Made by a program: the position numbers and the translations under genes
Shown here: positions 36,926-49,200 of the stretch, piece by piece
Numbering within the stretch: the stretch's first letter is position 1
Layout: each line of letters opens with the position of its first letter
The notes under the pieces: generated by a model
Databases searched by the model: none
Seen by the model: only the letters and a program-made list of their open reading frames with translations
Told to the model about the DNA's origin: nothing
From: Saccopteryx bilineata
Lineage: Eukaryota > Chordata > Mammalia > Chiroptera > Emballonuridae
NCBI RefSeq assembly: GCF_036850765.1
Contig: NC_089495.1
Span: 27,744,875 to 27,808,874 of the forward strand
Direction: 5' to 3'
Length of the DNA stretch: 64,000 nucleotides

Positions 36926-38059
36926 TGCTATAGAATGAAGTGTAACTTTGGGGTTATGAGGATCACAAGGGTTCTGAACGTCACTCCCATAGAACACTAG
37001 TCTGTTGTTGTTAAATAGCAAATACAAAATATAAACTCAATAAAATGACAGATCTGTGCTGCTTTTAATGTTGTGCTTGCTGGCATTATTATTACTTTTT
37101 TTTTGAAATGACAATGGAAAGGATAAAGAATTATTTACTAATGCCAGGAACAAATGTATGCCCCATGGTCATTATTCTCCTCAGTTGCATGGAAAGAGAT
37201 TGTTACAGAGCCCACCCAGACCTACTCTCTCAGTTTGCCTCTTTCTCAGGTACTGCTTTAGTTATTATACTCTGGCTAAATGTTGGTTGGGGGGTGTCAA
37301 TTTATTTTTGACCTGGTGATAGACAACTTTCCCTATAAACATATCCAACAGGAAGAGTGACAATATTCAAAACAATGGTGTTCAATAAGAGAAACTAGGA
37401 TCCCTTCAAATACCCATGTGAGGTTACTTTGCCATGTCTATTAGTGCAAAAATAAATACCAATACTTGATTCTAGGGCCATTGGGGTGGAGGGTTGAGAT
37501 GGAGAAGGAAGGAACGTAAGATAAAGAGAAAAATACACTAGAGACCATTTTTAAGCTAGCCTTCACCCTTTCTTCATTAAAGATTCAGATATAGTACAAA
37601 GTCTATATATTACCCTGATATTTATGCTCTTTGGCAACCAACTAGCTTCAAACAGTCCCTTGAGACCTTTGAATAAAATAGCACTTTACTCACTCAAAAG
37701 TACTGTGTGTTGCTTGTGAATGGTAATGTGCCCTTAAAAGCCTGTCTTCTATTCCAAGTGTTCTTCATGGTGAGTCAGCTGTGTGATTATATGCTGAATG
37801 TGACAATAAAAAGTAGTATCATCCTTAATATAGGTAATTCTTGGTTGACTCTGGAAACTTTTTTTTAACAAATCAGAATTTTACCACAGGTGACATTTCC
37901 ATCGCTGCTGTATAAGGTACCTATGAAAAACTGTGACCTTTAATACTTTGTATTGCCTTAGTCTTCATCATAGCAAAGTTATTATCCAAAAGGTTACCAT
38001 TTGTTTTCACTGAAGATCCATATCATCTGAAAAAATGTTCATGCCAGTCAATTACTCAG

Positions 38060-38165
38060 TTGAGGGATATTGAATAAACACCTGTCAACGGTGTTATAAG
38101 TGCTGTTGCAGAATCAGAAAATTATTAGCTATGATCCTTCCCTTTAAGTTGCCTGTGATCACACT
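38060..38165 (-). mobile_element. L2 remnant, antisense
   Basis: TGAATAAACACCTGTCAACG, AAGTGCTGTTGCAGAATCAG and GATCCTTCCCTTTAAGTTGC fit the antisense of the L2 3' end (length-of-generation or life-table style motif TTGAGCACCTACT in consensus). Strongly diverged. Confidence 0.4.
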
Positions 38166-39225
38166 GAAGAAATCAAGCTCATACACATAAAATGTACAAG
38201 CTTTTACTCACATGAAAATTTAAGCACAAGCATAAAAGAGTAAAAAGAAGAAATAAATCATTTTGAGGAAAGAGTAGATAAGAATCGAACCAGGTTATAG
38301 AAGTGTAGGATATATATATATTTTTTGAAGAAAGACCAAGAAAGACAGAAAACAAGTTGATACCTGATAATTGCAGGAATAGAATGCAGAGGGTATTAGA
38401 GTTTGGAGGCATAAAATAGTTATACAGCTTTTGCTATAAGTCAAGCCATAAAATGATAGACTACAAAGTACTCTGAATGGAGAAGAAGGGTGAAGCTGGT
38501 AAGTATGTCAAAAAGAAACAACATAAAGGGAAAACTCAGAAATAAATGTCATAGTGTGAGTGATTGGAATGGTAGTCAAAATTACCATGATATTTGTTAT
38601 AGTCAGAATGGGGACAATTTGGAGGCATGGAGATTTCATATAGATATAAATCTCTGATGTGTTATGTTTGAGGATGAGGATGAGTTGGAGTGATTCCAAG
38701 GCTGTTTAGACATTTGTAACTGGACCACAGTAACCTATAATATAAGTCCAGAGGTGCAGAGCTAGACGTTGTCCACTTAGAGTGGTAACTAATCCACTTA
38801 GTATGTGAGCGTATTGAAAGAAAGAAGAAGGAATCAAAGATAAAAAACTTGACACCCCTTATGTCTATCAAAGGAAAGACCAAGAGGGTTCAGCTATTTT
38901 GAAAATATAGAAATGAGTTATATCATCACATAAGCTAATGAAATAGAGATTTTTAAAGGAATTACTCAGGGGAAAATACACAGGACTCAAGTAACATGAA
39001 GACTAAGGAAAGTACTGGAGGATAAGGTCAATGGTAACATTCCAAAGTACAGTTTCAGTTAAGTGTTGGGATATAAACTAGACTTCCCCCAGACCTGCCT
39101 CAGGGGCTTTGTATAATAATATCAATTATAATTCATTTTTTAAATTTCCTTATAGTAATTTTTATTAGTACAAAAAATTTCTGTTTTCATTTTTGTTTTG
39201 TCACTCTTTTTATTTGACTGTCTAG

Positions 39226-39430
39226 GAATTTGTCTTATTTTGCTACACAAAGTAGCCCATCTGCTGTCATTTTGAACCTGTGGGAAGCTCGTCATCAGCA
39301 TGATGGTGACCTTGACTCCCTGGCCTGTGCCCTTGAAGAGATTGGGAGGACACACACGAAACTCGCGAACATTACCGAATCCCAGCTTGACGAAGCCGAC
39401 TTCAACTACAGCAGGCAGAATGGACTCTAG
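39226..39430 (+). CDS. UNC5D: UNC5D last coding exon E (death domain and stop)
   Basis: The acceptor is ACTGTCTAG before 39226. The first base completes the split AGG codon from exon D, then the frame reads [40 protein letters not shown] and a tail [20 protein letters not shown] followed by RQNGL and the TAG at 39428-39430. The middle part is the second half of the death domain. The tail after EEIGRT, ending NGL, is what I remember for UNC5D and is unlike the short tails of UNC5A-C, which is the main reason for this gene name. Together exons A to E give 308 residues, about the last third of a protein of roughly 950. Confidence 0.92.
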
Positions 39431-42400
39431 TCCACTTTCTTTCAAGAGACAGAGTGACGGCCATATTTGGGACATTTGCTTTTACTGGAAGAAAGAGGCA
39501 GCTTTCTTCCTAGTGGCATTTGGGGAATTCAGCCTTCATTTATAACCAGTGAAAATCCCTGGTTGAAGAAACTGAATTTAATATAGGTAAAACATGTTAA
39601 TAAGGGAAAAGTGCAAGCTCTCTTAAAACAAAAGAGGGCTCTGCTGTCTCCTTTGAATCCACACTTGGGTTAGCACTTGAACTCAGATTTTGGTGGCAAG
39701 GATAAAAGCGAGGGTGTAACTAGATAGAAGTTAACTGTGGGAAAAGATGAGCTGCAATAAAGCTGGGGAGGCAGAGAGTGAACAAGGGCATGTTTTGAAA
39801 CAGGTTTGTAATGACGTGCCCCCAAGGGCCAGCTGAGTCTGATACCATATTGTCAAGAGATTTCTGCCAACTGGCATCTGGGATGTTGGCAATCATTGTA
39901 AAACTGGCTTTTAGAAATGAAACAGGGTTAGAAACCCATTTGTATGACTTTAACAACATCCAGGAGGGCACTTAGAATTTAGAATCTGAGTACATCACAC
40001 CAGCACCAACCAATTCCTTATCTATTCTAACCACTTACTGGAAACAAGATCAAGAGGTAAGATAGACCACAAACTAGTTTGTGCAGTGCACCCCACCTTC
40101 ATTTTCTTCGAGAACAAAGCTACCCACATTCCCTTTCCTTACTCATCACAATAAAGGAGAGGTTTCAAGCAGCATAGACTTTTCAATGTGGAAATTTTAT
40201 TTCTTCTAACTCAACAAAGCAGGACCATCTGCTTTCCCAGCTAAGCTGCTTCGAATTACAGAATGCTAATAGCACACAGCTTATTACATGGATTTGAAGA
40301 TGAGAGAGGTCAAATTAGACCCAAGGAAACATGAACTCCAGATGCCATAGGCCTGAAATAAGCTGTAATTCTAGGATGCAAGTGTTTGTCCACTTCCCCA
40401 ACGCTGTTGTTATAAGGGGATGAGAGGATTTTACTGTACTTTTCAATCCAGGTTCTTGAAATTTTTTAGCCTTTTGGTACTATGTTATCACCAAATCTCT
40501 CCACAGGGCTCTGGGTCCCCTCCTTTGCCTCTTGGGAAACGAGCAGATAATATTTGCTCTCAGTGATATTCAAGTAAATAGACCTCTACTACAGTGTCCT
40601 AGAAACGACATGCATTGTTCAGGGAACCTTCAAGCTCTGATAACTCGACCTCACCAAGAATGCTTTCTCTATAGCACCATTCGCTTTATGTGTTAAATGA
40701 GAGGCAATGATATGTGGAGAACTGCAATCCACAGGTAACTCATGACCCCCCATCTTCACACTTTGGTCCATCTTTTATCCTATTTAATCATTTTTGACAA
40801 GATGTCAGTCAGGGTAGTCTAAAGATGAAAAGATATGAGCCTGCTCATCTTATGGTGGAGGTTTTAATTAGCTGTCCACAACCGGGACAACCAAAGTCAA
40901 GAACCTAGATTATTCACGAGGCTGATCAGCTACTTAGAGGTTGGTTACATTAGAATTAAAGAAAAATAGGGAATGAAAGAGGTGAGGAGTACCTGACATT
41001 GAAGATATGGTCAGTTTTTTTAAACAATGTTTTTGTAGATTCCATCTTAAAAATGTGAATCTCCACTTAAGTGAAAAAAAAATTAAAGGTACAATGAATT
41101 TATGATACTATGGGTAAGGCATTAAAAAACCCTTGAAGGTGGTGGCCACTTTCTCTAACTAATGCGTGGCATATATAGGTATGATCCCTTGTATTTGATA
41201 GAAGCCTCTGCTAGATGAAATTCAAAGGCATCTTGCTCTTCTCAGGAACCAACGGCATATGATATAGAACAGACAGACCCTCTTAGAACTGTCAAGCACA
41301 TTCTCAAAATTCCGTATCTAGATCACGAAAACATCCTTTTGCTCATGTGCTCAACTTGCTTATTCCTTCTAAGGAACAATAGGGAGAAACATGAAAGTAT
41401 AAATCATGTGACATCCCTGATATAATTTCTGAAAGAGAAAGAAGTAGAAGTAGGTCAACCATCCAACATAAACTTGAGACTCACTGGCGTGGGTGGCGTG
41501 CAGAAAGAACTGCACAAGTCGTTCATTAGTAGAAAACACATTATCAGGCTTATGTTAGTGTCCCTCTTGGAAGACTTTTGTTTTAAACCATCCTAGCCTT
41601 TTTCCCTCTTCCCTTCTATTTGGCCTTATAATTGTTCCATCTAATCTGTGAATCCACACAGATCCTTTTTAGATTTTTGATACATATTTTTTATATTTGA
41701 AAAACATTCATGTTTTCTTTAGAATCTAGTTTCTGTTAAGATAAGTTATCAATACCTGAATGTCTGGAATTTTTTCCATGATTTTTTTTTTTTTTTTTTT
41801 TTTTTTTGGTCTGGGTTTTATAAATATACTCCATCATCAGGTCATTTTGAATGACAAAGAAAGCACATTAACATGCTTCACCTCTGATTTCTACCTGAGG
41901 TTTAAATCCATGTTTCAGCCCATTTTGCTCCCTCTTTCCATTTCTCTTACTTAATTCTGCTAGGATCCTACATAGGACTTCTACAGAAATATACGGAATT
42001 CTGTCCCCACCCCATGTCAGGATGGTGCAGTTTTTACCATAGAAAGTCCAAAAAGAACCCAGGCTTGTGAGAGTTACTAATCAAAGTGTGTGGGTGTGTG
42101 GAGCACGGGAGCATGAAATTGCAGCTCCACAGATAGACCTGACACTTAAACTGTGGTTACTGATTGTGACCTAAGCCCTCTCTATTGTCACATTTGCCCG
42201 TCAATGCAAACGCCCCTCTTGAAAGAGATTTACTCATCAGTCCGAGCACTTACTTTAGAAGGCTTATTGTCCTGATGCAAAAATGAAACAAGACATTAAA
42301 AGTGCCCTTTAATACTTCGTAGGACTACTTAAAATTTTTACAAAAGATTCCACTTAATGCCAAAACTCTCGGTCCTCAAAGGCACTTAAGTCTAACGGTC

Positions 42401-45325
42401 ATGGTTTAAAGTTGACTTAAAATCCTGCCGCCGACATGGGGCTCTGCACAGCTGCACCAGACTGCAGCGCCATCACGTGAATTTACAGTTTCCTCAAGGT
42501 TGCTTGTTCAGGCTCTGCCATTTACACTGAACTCCTTTGAGCCGAAAGGAAGCTCACTCTGTGGATCTGAATGCAGACTTCACTTACCAGTGCAGGAAGT
42601 CTCATAAAACTCAGATGCACGCTCACAAAAAATTCATTGGCCTTGTTGTAAGACACGAATAGGAACTGACACAGTTCTCTTTAAAGAGGGGAACTTTTTA
42701 ATTATTTTTCTTTTCAATTGCAAGTGTTATCTTTCACCATGACCCCTATATTTTTTATTCAGTTGACTTTGAGAGGGATATTAAGTCAGATGACTAAAAT
42801 GGGCTTCTTTTTGGATTAAAAGTTCTGGACTTATTGCAGGTATTTTGCCCTAACAGAAATTCTCAAATCAAGATTGATAAGCAAAGGTAGAATTGTATAA
42901 TGGGTTTTGGATAGCATTCTCCACTTGCCAAACTTCTGGCAAATTGCCCTGTGAATTTCAAAGTGTCATAAAATCTTTTGATGTGCTTTTCTTTCCTTTT
43001 TGACATTTTTCTCTTCAATTTCTTAGTCCCTCTGTAAAGGTGTTGAGTAATATAGCTACAGAGGTGTTGAAGTTCTCTCAGAGGTCCTTGTTCCATATCT
43101 GTGAAGGTCACAGGGACCATGGAGCTGAGGAACATGATTCTCTGGCCCACTGCGTGGCACATTTTCATTCATTTTCTTCATGAAACATTGCAAAGTTCTG
43201 AATCCTTAGTAACTCCCATTGACTGGACCAGAGGTGACATCCATAGCAAATGGGAGAACACAGTGTTTGTTGTCTTACAGATAGTGATAAAATTTTTATT
43301 AGCCCTTGGGTGTTAGTTGCCATAGCTCTGTATTTGAAAATTGATGCTTTAGCCAAAAGCTGAATGACCACCGTTTCCGCAGTTTCCACTGTTTTGTCTG
43401 CATAGAATTTTCCTGAACTACAAGCAAAAATGTATTTTGTCAAATGTCACAAAGTGAAAATGTTACTAATCTTAGATGTGTTGCATATTTTGTGTTTTTA
43501 CTTTCCAGACTCTTTCAAAAGCTGCAGTTATAAAGCTGTTTGGCTGTATCAACAGCATGTGGTGTTTTTAGAAAAGAAGTTCTAGGAGCGCCAGTGTCTG
43601 TCTGCCACGGACTCCTCACATCCCCCCTCCAGGCCATCCACAAGAATCAGAGTGGCAATTTGTACGCTGTATTTTCTTCAAAAGACAAAAGGGGATGGCA
43701 GTCAGACCTGGCTGGTAGTCACTAGTGTGTAGTCCTGTGATCTGAAGTAGGAAATGTAACTCACATAGCATACCTGTGGTTTTTGAAGCAGCTACTTTGC
43801 TTTTTCCTTTTGCTGTGAAGATCATGGATTTGGAATGTCCTCATGAGGTGGGTCTAAGACAGAAACATTACACTTCACATCTTAGAACCCACCCTTCATC
43901 TGAACCCAAAGACTAAAGAAAGGCAGTGAGCTCCACGTGGAGGCGCAAGCTTTAAAATGTCCCGCCCCACCCCTAATATTGAATTTGGCAGGGGATATAT
44001 CTTTTTTTTCCCAAAAAATGTTATAGCCTTGAGTTATAATAAAATATATCACTAAATTTGATCATTCTTTGCATGAATGGAAATGTTGAATCCTTTCACA
44101 AAAGGCACAATTATGGTGAAAATGTTGTTTTGCCTCAAATTTTGCTGAACTCAAAGTGTTTCACTATTTCAAACATTATTTACACACAAATTCCAAAATC
44201 ACACAAATTATACTATTCTCTTAAAATGTGATATGGTAGGTAGAGATTTAATTGTGGTTCTGTTGAATCATGAAAAGAGATGATATTTGAGGAAGTTTGT
44301 AAGCAGAATATCATGCCCTATGACCCCATTACTGAAACAGACATTACAGTCAGAACTAGATCTAATAGTTTTAATATCCCTCCATTAGAAAGATCACGTG
44401 ATGCTGAAGGGAGACCACCCCTTACCAGGGGCTTCAATCTAAGCCTCATCAGAGGATAACTAAAATATCTGAATGTGACACTCTGCAAGGCTGGTCCTGG
44501 ATCACATCAGTTGTCCCCACTCAAACCTCTATAAGAAGGTGGGAAAAGTTCAGTCTGTGGGAATTTTCTAGTCAAGAAAACAATTTTCTCCTTTTCTAAA
44601 CTGGAATAAAGACTAACTGAAAATTTCCCATTCTTCATAATTGATTCAAATTGGTACATGCAATTCAGTAAGCGTTGACCTAGAAACACTGCAAATATAA
44701 GCAATTACAGGAAAAATTGTCATATTCTCCTGACCCAAACCCAAAAAATAGGACTAATTATTTACCTCCATTTCTGTACGGAAGAATTTCAAAAACAGAT
44801 TTTATTTTGTTCTGTTTATTTGGGGAAGGTGCATGGGAGGGGAGGGTTCTTTCAAGTGATTCATCTCAACCCCATACCACTCTCAACTTTTATTTGAAGT
44901 GTTCAAAGCCAACAAAACAAACAACAACAAAGAAACTGAACACTGACTTGGACATGAGGCTGAAGGAGTGAGAAAGCCAGAGGAGAGAGTTTGACTAAAG
45001 CATGGCCTTGGCTTCATACCACACTTTTTGTGCCTTGTATTATCAATGTAAATTCTGAATGTTGTACAGTAAATACTTGGATGGACTTCTTAGAAAAGGC
45101 TGCACTGGCTTCTTTTTCAGCACATGTACATATCTATAAATATATATACATATATATTTGGTAATGCCAAACAGCTGTGTTATATTGTATTGAACAAAAT
45201 GGACGGTTTGGATGTTTTATGTAGAGTTTGCAAAAAACTGGATGGTTACAGACTTTTCAAGATAAATGTACAGATGTCAATTACTGCTTATCAGTTATTT
45301 ATGAATAAAGAGTCTTTTATTGACA
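39431..45325 (+). other. UNC5D: UNC5D 3' UTR (inferred)
   Basis: Non-coding sequence from the stop to the probable cleavage site about 16-20 nt after AATAAA at 45304-45309. A UTR of about 5.9 kb is in line with the long UTR I remember for human UNC5D. Inside are a poly-T run of about 28 (41780-41808), several weaker AATAAA signals (for example near 39756, 40152 and 44586) that could give shorter forms, and a UGUANAUA-type Pumilio motif, TGTACATA (45125-45132), near the end. No SINE, L1 or LTR was found in it. The 3' end is inferred and not proven. Confidence 0.7.
45304..45309 (+). terminator. UNC5D: Probable main poly(A) signal of UNC5D
   Basis: AATAAA within TTTATGAATAAAGAGTCTTT, followed by TTATTGACATTTTA with a CA that would suit cleavage near 45325. 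The AT-rich, motif-rich 180 bp before it resembles a conserved distal UTR end. Earlier AATAAA motifs are possible alternatives. Confidence 0.65.
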
Positions 45326-45549
45326 TTTTAGGATGCTCCATGAGTGGAACTCTGACATCCCAATGAGGATGCCCTCTTCATATCCTGCCACATCCTGGCA
45401 GGAGCTGGAATGTCCTGCACATCGAGGACAGCTTCCAAATACCTGTTACCCAAGATTGTACCTAATTTCTCCTCTGGCCTTAAGCAGGAGACACTATGAG
45501 GCTGTGGAAGCAAAGATGAGATTATCTTATTACATTTCCACCTCACCCC

Positions 45550-45583
<34 letters not shown>
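45550..45583. repeat. (CA)n microsatellite
   Basis: About 17 CA units, 225 bp downstream of the proposed UNC5D cleavage site. Confidence 0.97.
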
Positions 45584-45584
<1 letters not shown>

Positions 45585-45922
45585 CTTTCTTGGGATACAA
45601 TTTTATGTACTCTGAGATAAAGCTAGCCATACCATAACTGAGATAGCCACTCACCTTATTCCTCAGAGTACTTGGGTTATTTTTACAGATCGCATAGAAA
45701 ATTTTCCACCTCTCTATGAGAAAATGTGAAGAAAATAAGTACAGTGCCGTACATTTTAGGTACATCTTGACTGATTTGATCTGTCTGAAATGAATTCAAC
45801 AATAACTATGGTGAGCTGGTCAGGGTTCGTTTAAATGGTATGATTTATTCAAGGGTAGTTTCTGATCTATTTAAATGAGTGGTTATAAATTAAAAGGTTA
45901 AAAATTGCTTTAAACCAGTATT

Positions 45923-46309
45923 ATTTTTTTTTTTGTATTTTTCTGAAGCTGGAAACGGGAAGAGACAGACAGACTCCCGCATGCGCCCGACCAGGATCCA
46001 CCCGGCATGCCCACCAGGGGCGACGCTCTGCCCACCAGGGGGCGATGCTCTGCCCCTCCGGGGTGTCACTCTGCTGCGACCAGAGTCACTCTAGGGCCTG
46101 GAGCAGAGGCCCAGGAGCCATCCCTAGCGCCCGGGCCATCTTTGCTCCAATGGAGCCTTGGCTGCGGGAGGGGAAGAGAGAGACAGAGAGGAAGGAGGGG
46201 GGGTGGAGAAGCAAATGGGCGCTTCTCCTATGTGCCCTGGCCGGGAATCGAACCCTGGTCCCCCGCACGCCAGGCCGACGCTCTACCGCTGAGCCAACCG
46301 GCCAGGGCC
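45923..46309 (-). mobile_element. Family A SINE, antisense
   Basis: The + strand shows the T-rich tail, TTTTTCTGAAGCTGGAAACG, the GC-rich body and the antisense head ending GAGCCAACCGGCCAGGGCC. The perfect TSD TAAACCAGTATT (45911-45922 and 46310-46321) fixes the limits. An exact CCACCAGGGGGCG lies at 46032-46044, and a variant with one G fewer, CCACCAGGGGCGA, at 46011-46023. Confidence 0.95.
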
Positions 46310-46582
46310 TAAACCAGTATTTTCCAAAATTTGTTTTCTTAAAATACCGTTTCCATAGAAAGATAACAAGTTGTTTTTTTTTTTAATTAAGTTTGAAAAC
46401 CTATGGAAAACCAAACACCATTCTTTACTCTAGATTTCTGAAATTCTTAATGTGTATTATTAATCTAATGTATATGATGGATCTTTAAGGGGGTGGGGGG
46501 GTATATGCAACATTTCCAACAATCTTTTGACCGTGTAATTTCTTACTAGTATGGAACTGGTAAGAATGGGTATGACCATCCG

Positions 46583-46696
46583 CAACATGTCTGTGAGTGG
46601 TTCCAGCTGTTCTTTCTGACCAACATGTCTGTGAGTGGTTCCAGCTGTTCTTTCTGACCAACATGGCTGTGAGTGGTTCCAGCTGTTCTTTCTGAC
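46583..46696. repeat. Three tandem copies of a 38-bp unit
   Basis: Units at 46583-46620, 46621-46658 and 46659-46696, each starting CAACATG and ending GTTCTTTCTGAC. The first two are identical and the third has one change (CATGTCT to CATGGCT). The 38-bp period is not a multiple of three, so the open frames across it are artefacts. Confidence 0.97.
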
Positions 46697-47164
46697 CACT
46701 TTAAGTTTTGCAGCATGTTCAAGCTGATTAAAATATAATTTACAGTTACTGGCAAAATGAGAATTGGTTCTAACTAACTAAACTAGGTAAATCACTATAA
46801 TTAGGTAGGACCAAACCAAAAAAAAAATCAGAACTATCTGGTTAAAACCCAATTTGAGTTTTAAAATAAGTTTTAAATTTTAAAAATGCTGGGACTGACA
46901 TAAAGATCCAGTTATAACTACAGTAGTTCATCCTGATGAAAAATTCACAGGTCAACTTGAACCTTTAATAAAGTGTTCAAAATAATTTTTGAAATCTTTG
47001 TTTAAAAATATTTTATTGTGTTAGGAACTAATTCTGGGTGGATTAAGCTACTCTGGGGTAATTTATGTTTATTCCATGTAGCCAAGATTTGTTAGAATCT
47101 AATCAGACTTATTCTGATAAGGGTTACTCATTCATTAAAAACATATTTATTTAACATTTACTAC

Positions 47165-47370
47165 ATGGTAATAGTCTGGATTCAAAGCCTGACTATCATT
47201 TAGCATTTGCTATCAGGCCAAATACTTGACATTTCTACTTCATCTATAATATAGGGATGATTATAAAACATTTTTAGATTTACAAAGTCTGAAGATTAAG
47301 TGGAAAAAAACAACATGTAAAACCCTTAGCACATTACATGATACTTAGTAAGCAATCATCTGTCTAAAAG
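47165..47370 (+). mobile_element. MIR copy
   Basis: GTAATAGTCTGGATTCAAAG, CCAAATACTTGACATTTCTA, CTTCATCTATAATATAGGGA and GATTAAGTGGAAAAAAACAA follow the MIR order (phrase through the core and tail). Diverged; ends approximate. Confidence 0.6.
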
Positions 47371-47589
47371 AAGCTTTTGTTTTATATTTTAGAGAGGCAA
47401 TATGCATAGAGTAGTTAACAAAATGTATTGAATCAACACAGGCTGGGGTAGTAATCCGGAATGCCAGAATTCTCTGGATACAGGACTTTAGCCAAGAAAC
47501 TATCTTTTAAGAGGAGATAATTATATCAAGCTCACCAAGCACAAAATAAATATTCCAAAAAAAGTATACAGTCTTGATCTACTTAACAG

Positions 47590-48170
47590 AGATAGCCCAG
47601 AGAAATGTGTCCTGAGGCGATCTTATTGTGCAAACACCACAAAGTGCACTAACACAACCCTGGACAGTACTAGCCTACTCCACAACTAGGCTGTGCCGTG
47701 TAACCTGTTGCTCCTAGGCGGCAAGCCTCTATGGCATGTGACTGTACAAAAGAACACAAAACTAAATCAAACACAATAAAAAATGATGCAATCAAGAGAT
47801 GTAAACACAAGTTGTATGAGGCTGCTACCAGCATAACAAGGCATTCTGTTTTACAGCAAACATCTTTTTTGAGTACACTCTAAAATAACAATAAAAACTC
47901 TAGTATAGAAATACATAAACCAGTAACACAGTCACTTATTATCATCATCATGTGTGATGCACTGTACGTCACTGCACGTGCTGTCCTTTCATACGGCTGG
48001 CAGCTGGCAGCGCAGCCAGTGTGTGGGCACCAGCACCAGACACGGGAGCTGTGATATTACAACAGCTACAACATCACCAAGCAACAGGAATCTCTCAGGC
48101 CCACCATCTTCTGATGGAACTACTGAAGTAGTGGCCCGTCATTGACCAAAACCTGTGTTGCTTGACTAGA
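47590..48170 (-). mobile_element. Possible DNA-transposon-derived repeat
   Basis: CACAACTAGGCTGTGCCGTG, TTGCTCCTAGGCGGCAAGCC, GGCATGTGACTGTAC and CCCGTCATTGACCAAAACCT resemble parts of a mammalian MER repeat that I remember with the motif GTCGTTGACCGAAACGTC. I cannot name the family, and the strand is a guess. Confidence 0.4.
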
Positions 48171-48470
48171 ATGACTAAACACAGCTCCACTGTCTCTGGC
48201 CTGTTCTGGTTCTGGAGAGACCCTGTAATGTTCATTATATAAACAAAGTGAGGGGACAATGGGGCCAAAATGGACTCAGCGTTAGCATCTCTCTGACACC
48301 TGAAACTTATTTAGGGAAAAAACAAAAAAGTATGTCTTATTCCCACCGAAAGAAGTGAAATGAACTTTGTTTTTAAATATAAAGGTTAAAGCTTAATACA
48401 GTAAGCTTAAAAAATACTCTAATAAGGTCCCACATATCCATCCACACAGCATGATTTTAAAAGAGAACTT

Positions 48471-48856
48471 GGCCCTGGCCGGTTGGCTCAGTGGTAGAGT
48501 GTCAGCCTGGCGTGCAGAAGTCCCGGATTCAATTTCCGGCCAGGGCACACAGGAGAAGCGCCCATTTGCTTCTCCACCCCTCCCCCTCTCCTTCCTATCT
48601 GTCTCTCTCTCCCCCTCCCGCAGCCGAGGCTCCATTGGAGCAAAGATGGCCCGGGCGCTGGGGATGGCTCCTTGGCCTCTGCCCCATGCGCTAAAGTGGC
48701 TCTGGTCGCAACAGAGCGACACCCCGGAGGGGCAGAGCATCACCCCCTGGTGGGCATGCCGGGTGGGTCCCAGTCGGGCGCATGCGAGAGTCTGTCTGAC
48801 TCTCCCCGTTTCCAGCTTCAGAAAAATACAAAAAAAAAAAAAAAAAAAAAAAAGAG
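48471..48856 (+). mobile_element. Family A SINE with long A tail
   Basis: A near-consensus head, body and an uninterrupted tail of about 24 A, which suggests a young insertion. The TSD is AGAGAACTT (48462-48470 and 48857-48865). Only one 3' unit is present, and its core reads CACCCCCTGGTGG (48741-48753), one CpG-type change from the motif seen in other copies. Confidence 0.95.
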
Positions 48857-49039
48857 AGAGAACTTGAGGCAGATGATGATACAAATATGTATTTAAAGAA
48901 TATCCATCACTAACAAGTAATATTTTGTCTCAAAGGGAGCTTGCATAGAGTAGACACTCCATCAATGAGATGACCCAATTTCTGCTTTACACACAACACA
49001 AGGGCCTTCAAAACATGAGACTGGGCACAGATGAAAGAT

Positions 49040-49200
49040 TAAAGAAGTTATTTGGGCACTATCACCTGCTATTTGCCAGACCCTCTGCTACAAGTTAGGC
49101 ACTCATAAGTAAAAGACATTGACTCAACCTTCGAGAAGCTTAGTCTCTTGGCCTCAACAGATTATCAGATCATCAGCAGAGTGTTATGAAAGAGGTGGGC
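49040..49200 (-). mobile_element. L2 remnant, antisense
   Basis: ACCTGCTATTTGCCAGACCC, TCTGCTACAAGTTAGGCACT and CAACCTTCGAGAAGCTTAGT fit the antisense of the L2 3' end. Diverged; ends approximate. Confidence 0.55.

Larger units (their letters stand above)
26650..39225 (+). other. UNC5D: UNC5D intron between exons D and E
   Basis: The largest intron in the window, 12.6 kb, with GTGAGT donor and ACTGTCTAG acceptor. It contains family B, A and C SINEs, two copies of one hAT-like repeat family, a 41-bp tandem duplication and an L2 remnant, listed separately. The long stretches 26660-28830, 29040-30240, 30970-33890, 33990-35120 and 36930-38060 hold T-rich or AT-rich non-coding sequence in which I recognise nothing. 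Confidence 0.75.

Noticed and set aside
41780..41808. Poly-T run in the 3' UTR as antisense tail of a retroposon
   Set aside because: No SINE, L1 or gene-derived sequence and no TSD adjoins it; it looks like a simple T run.
48393..48884. Open frames of 110-163 codons in SINEs (for example 48393-48884, 57501-57926, 58275-58661, 61863-62261)
   Set aside because: They recur wherever a family A copy lies, on both strands, and follow the GC-rich SINE consensus; no family or splice evidence.
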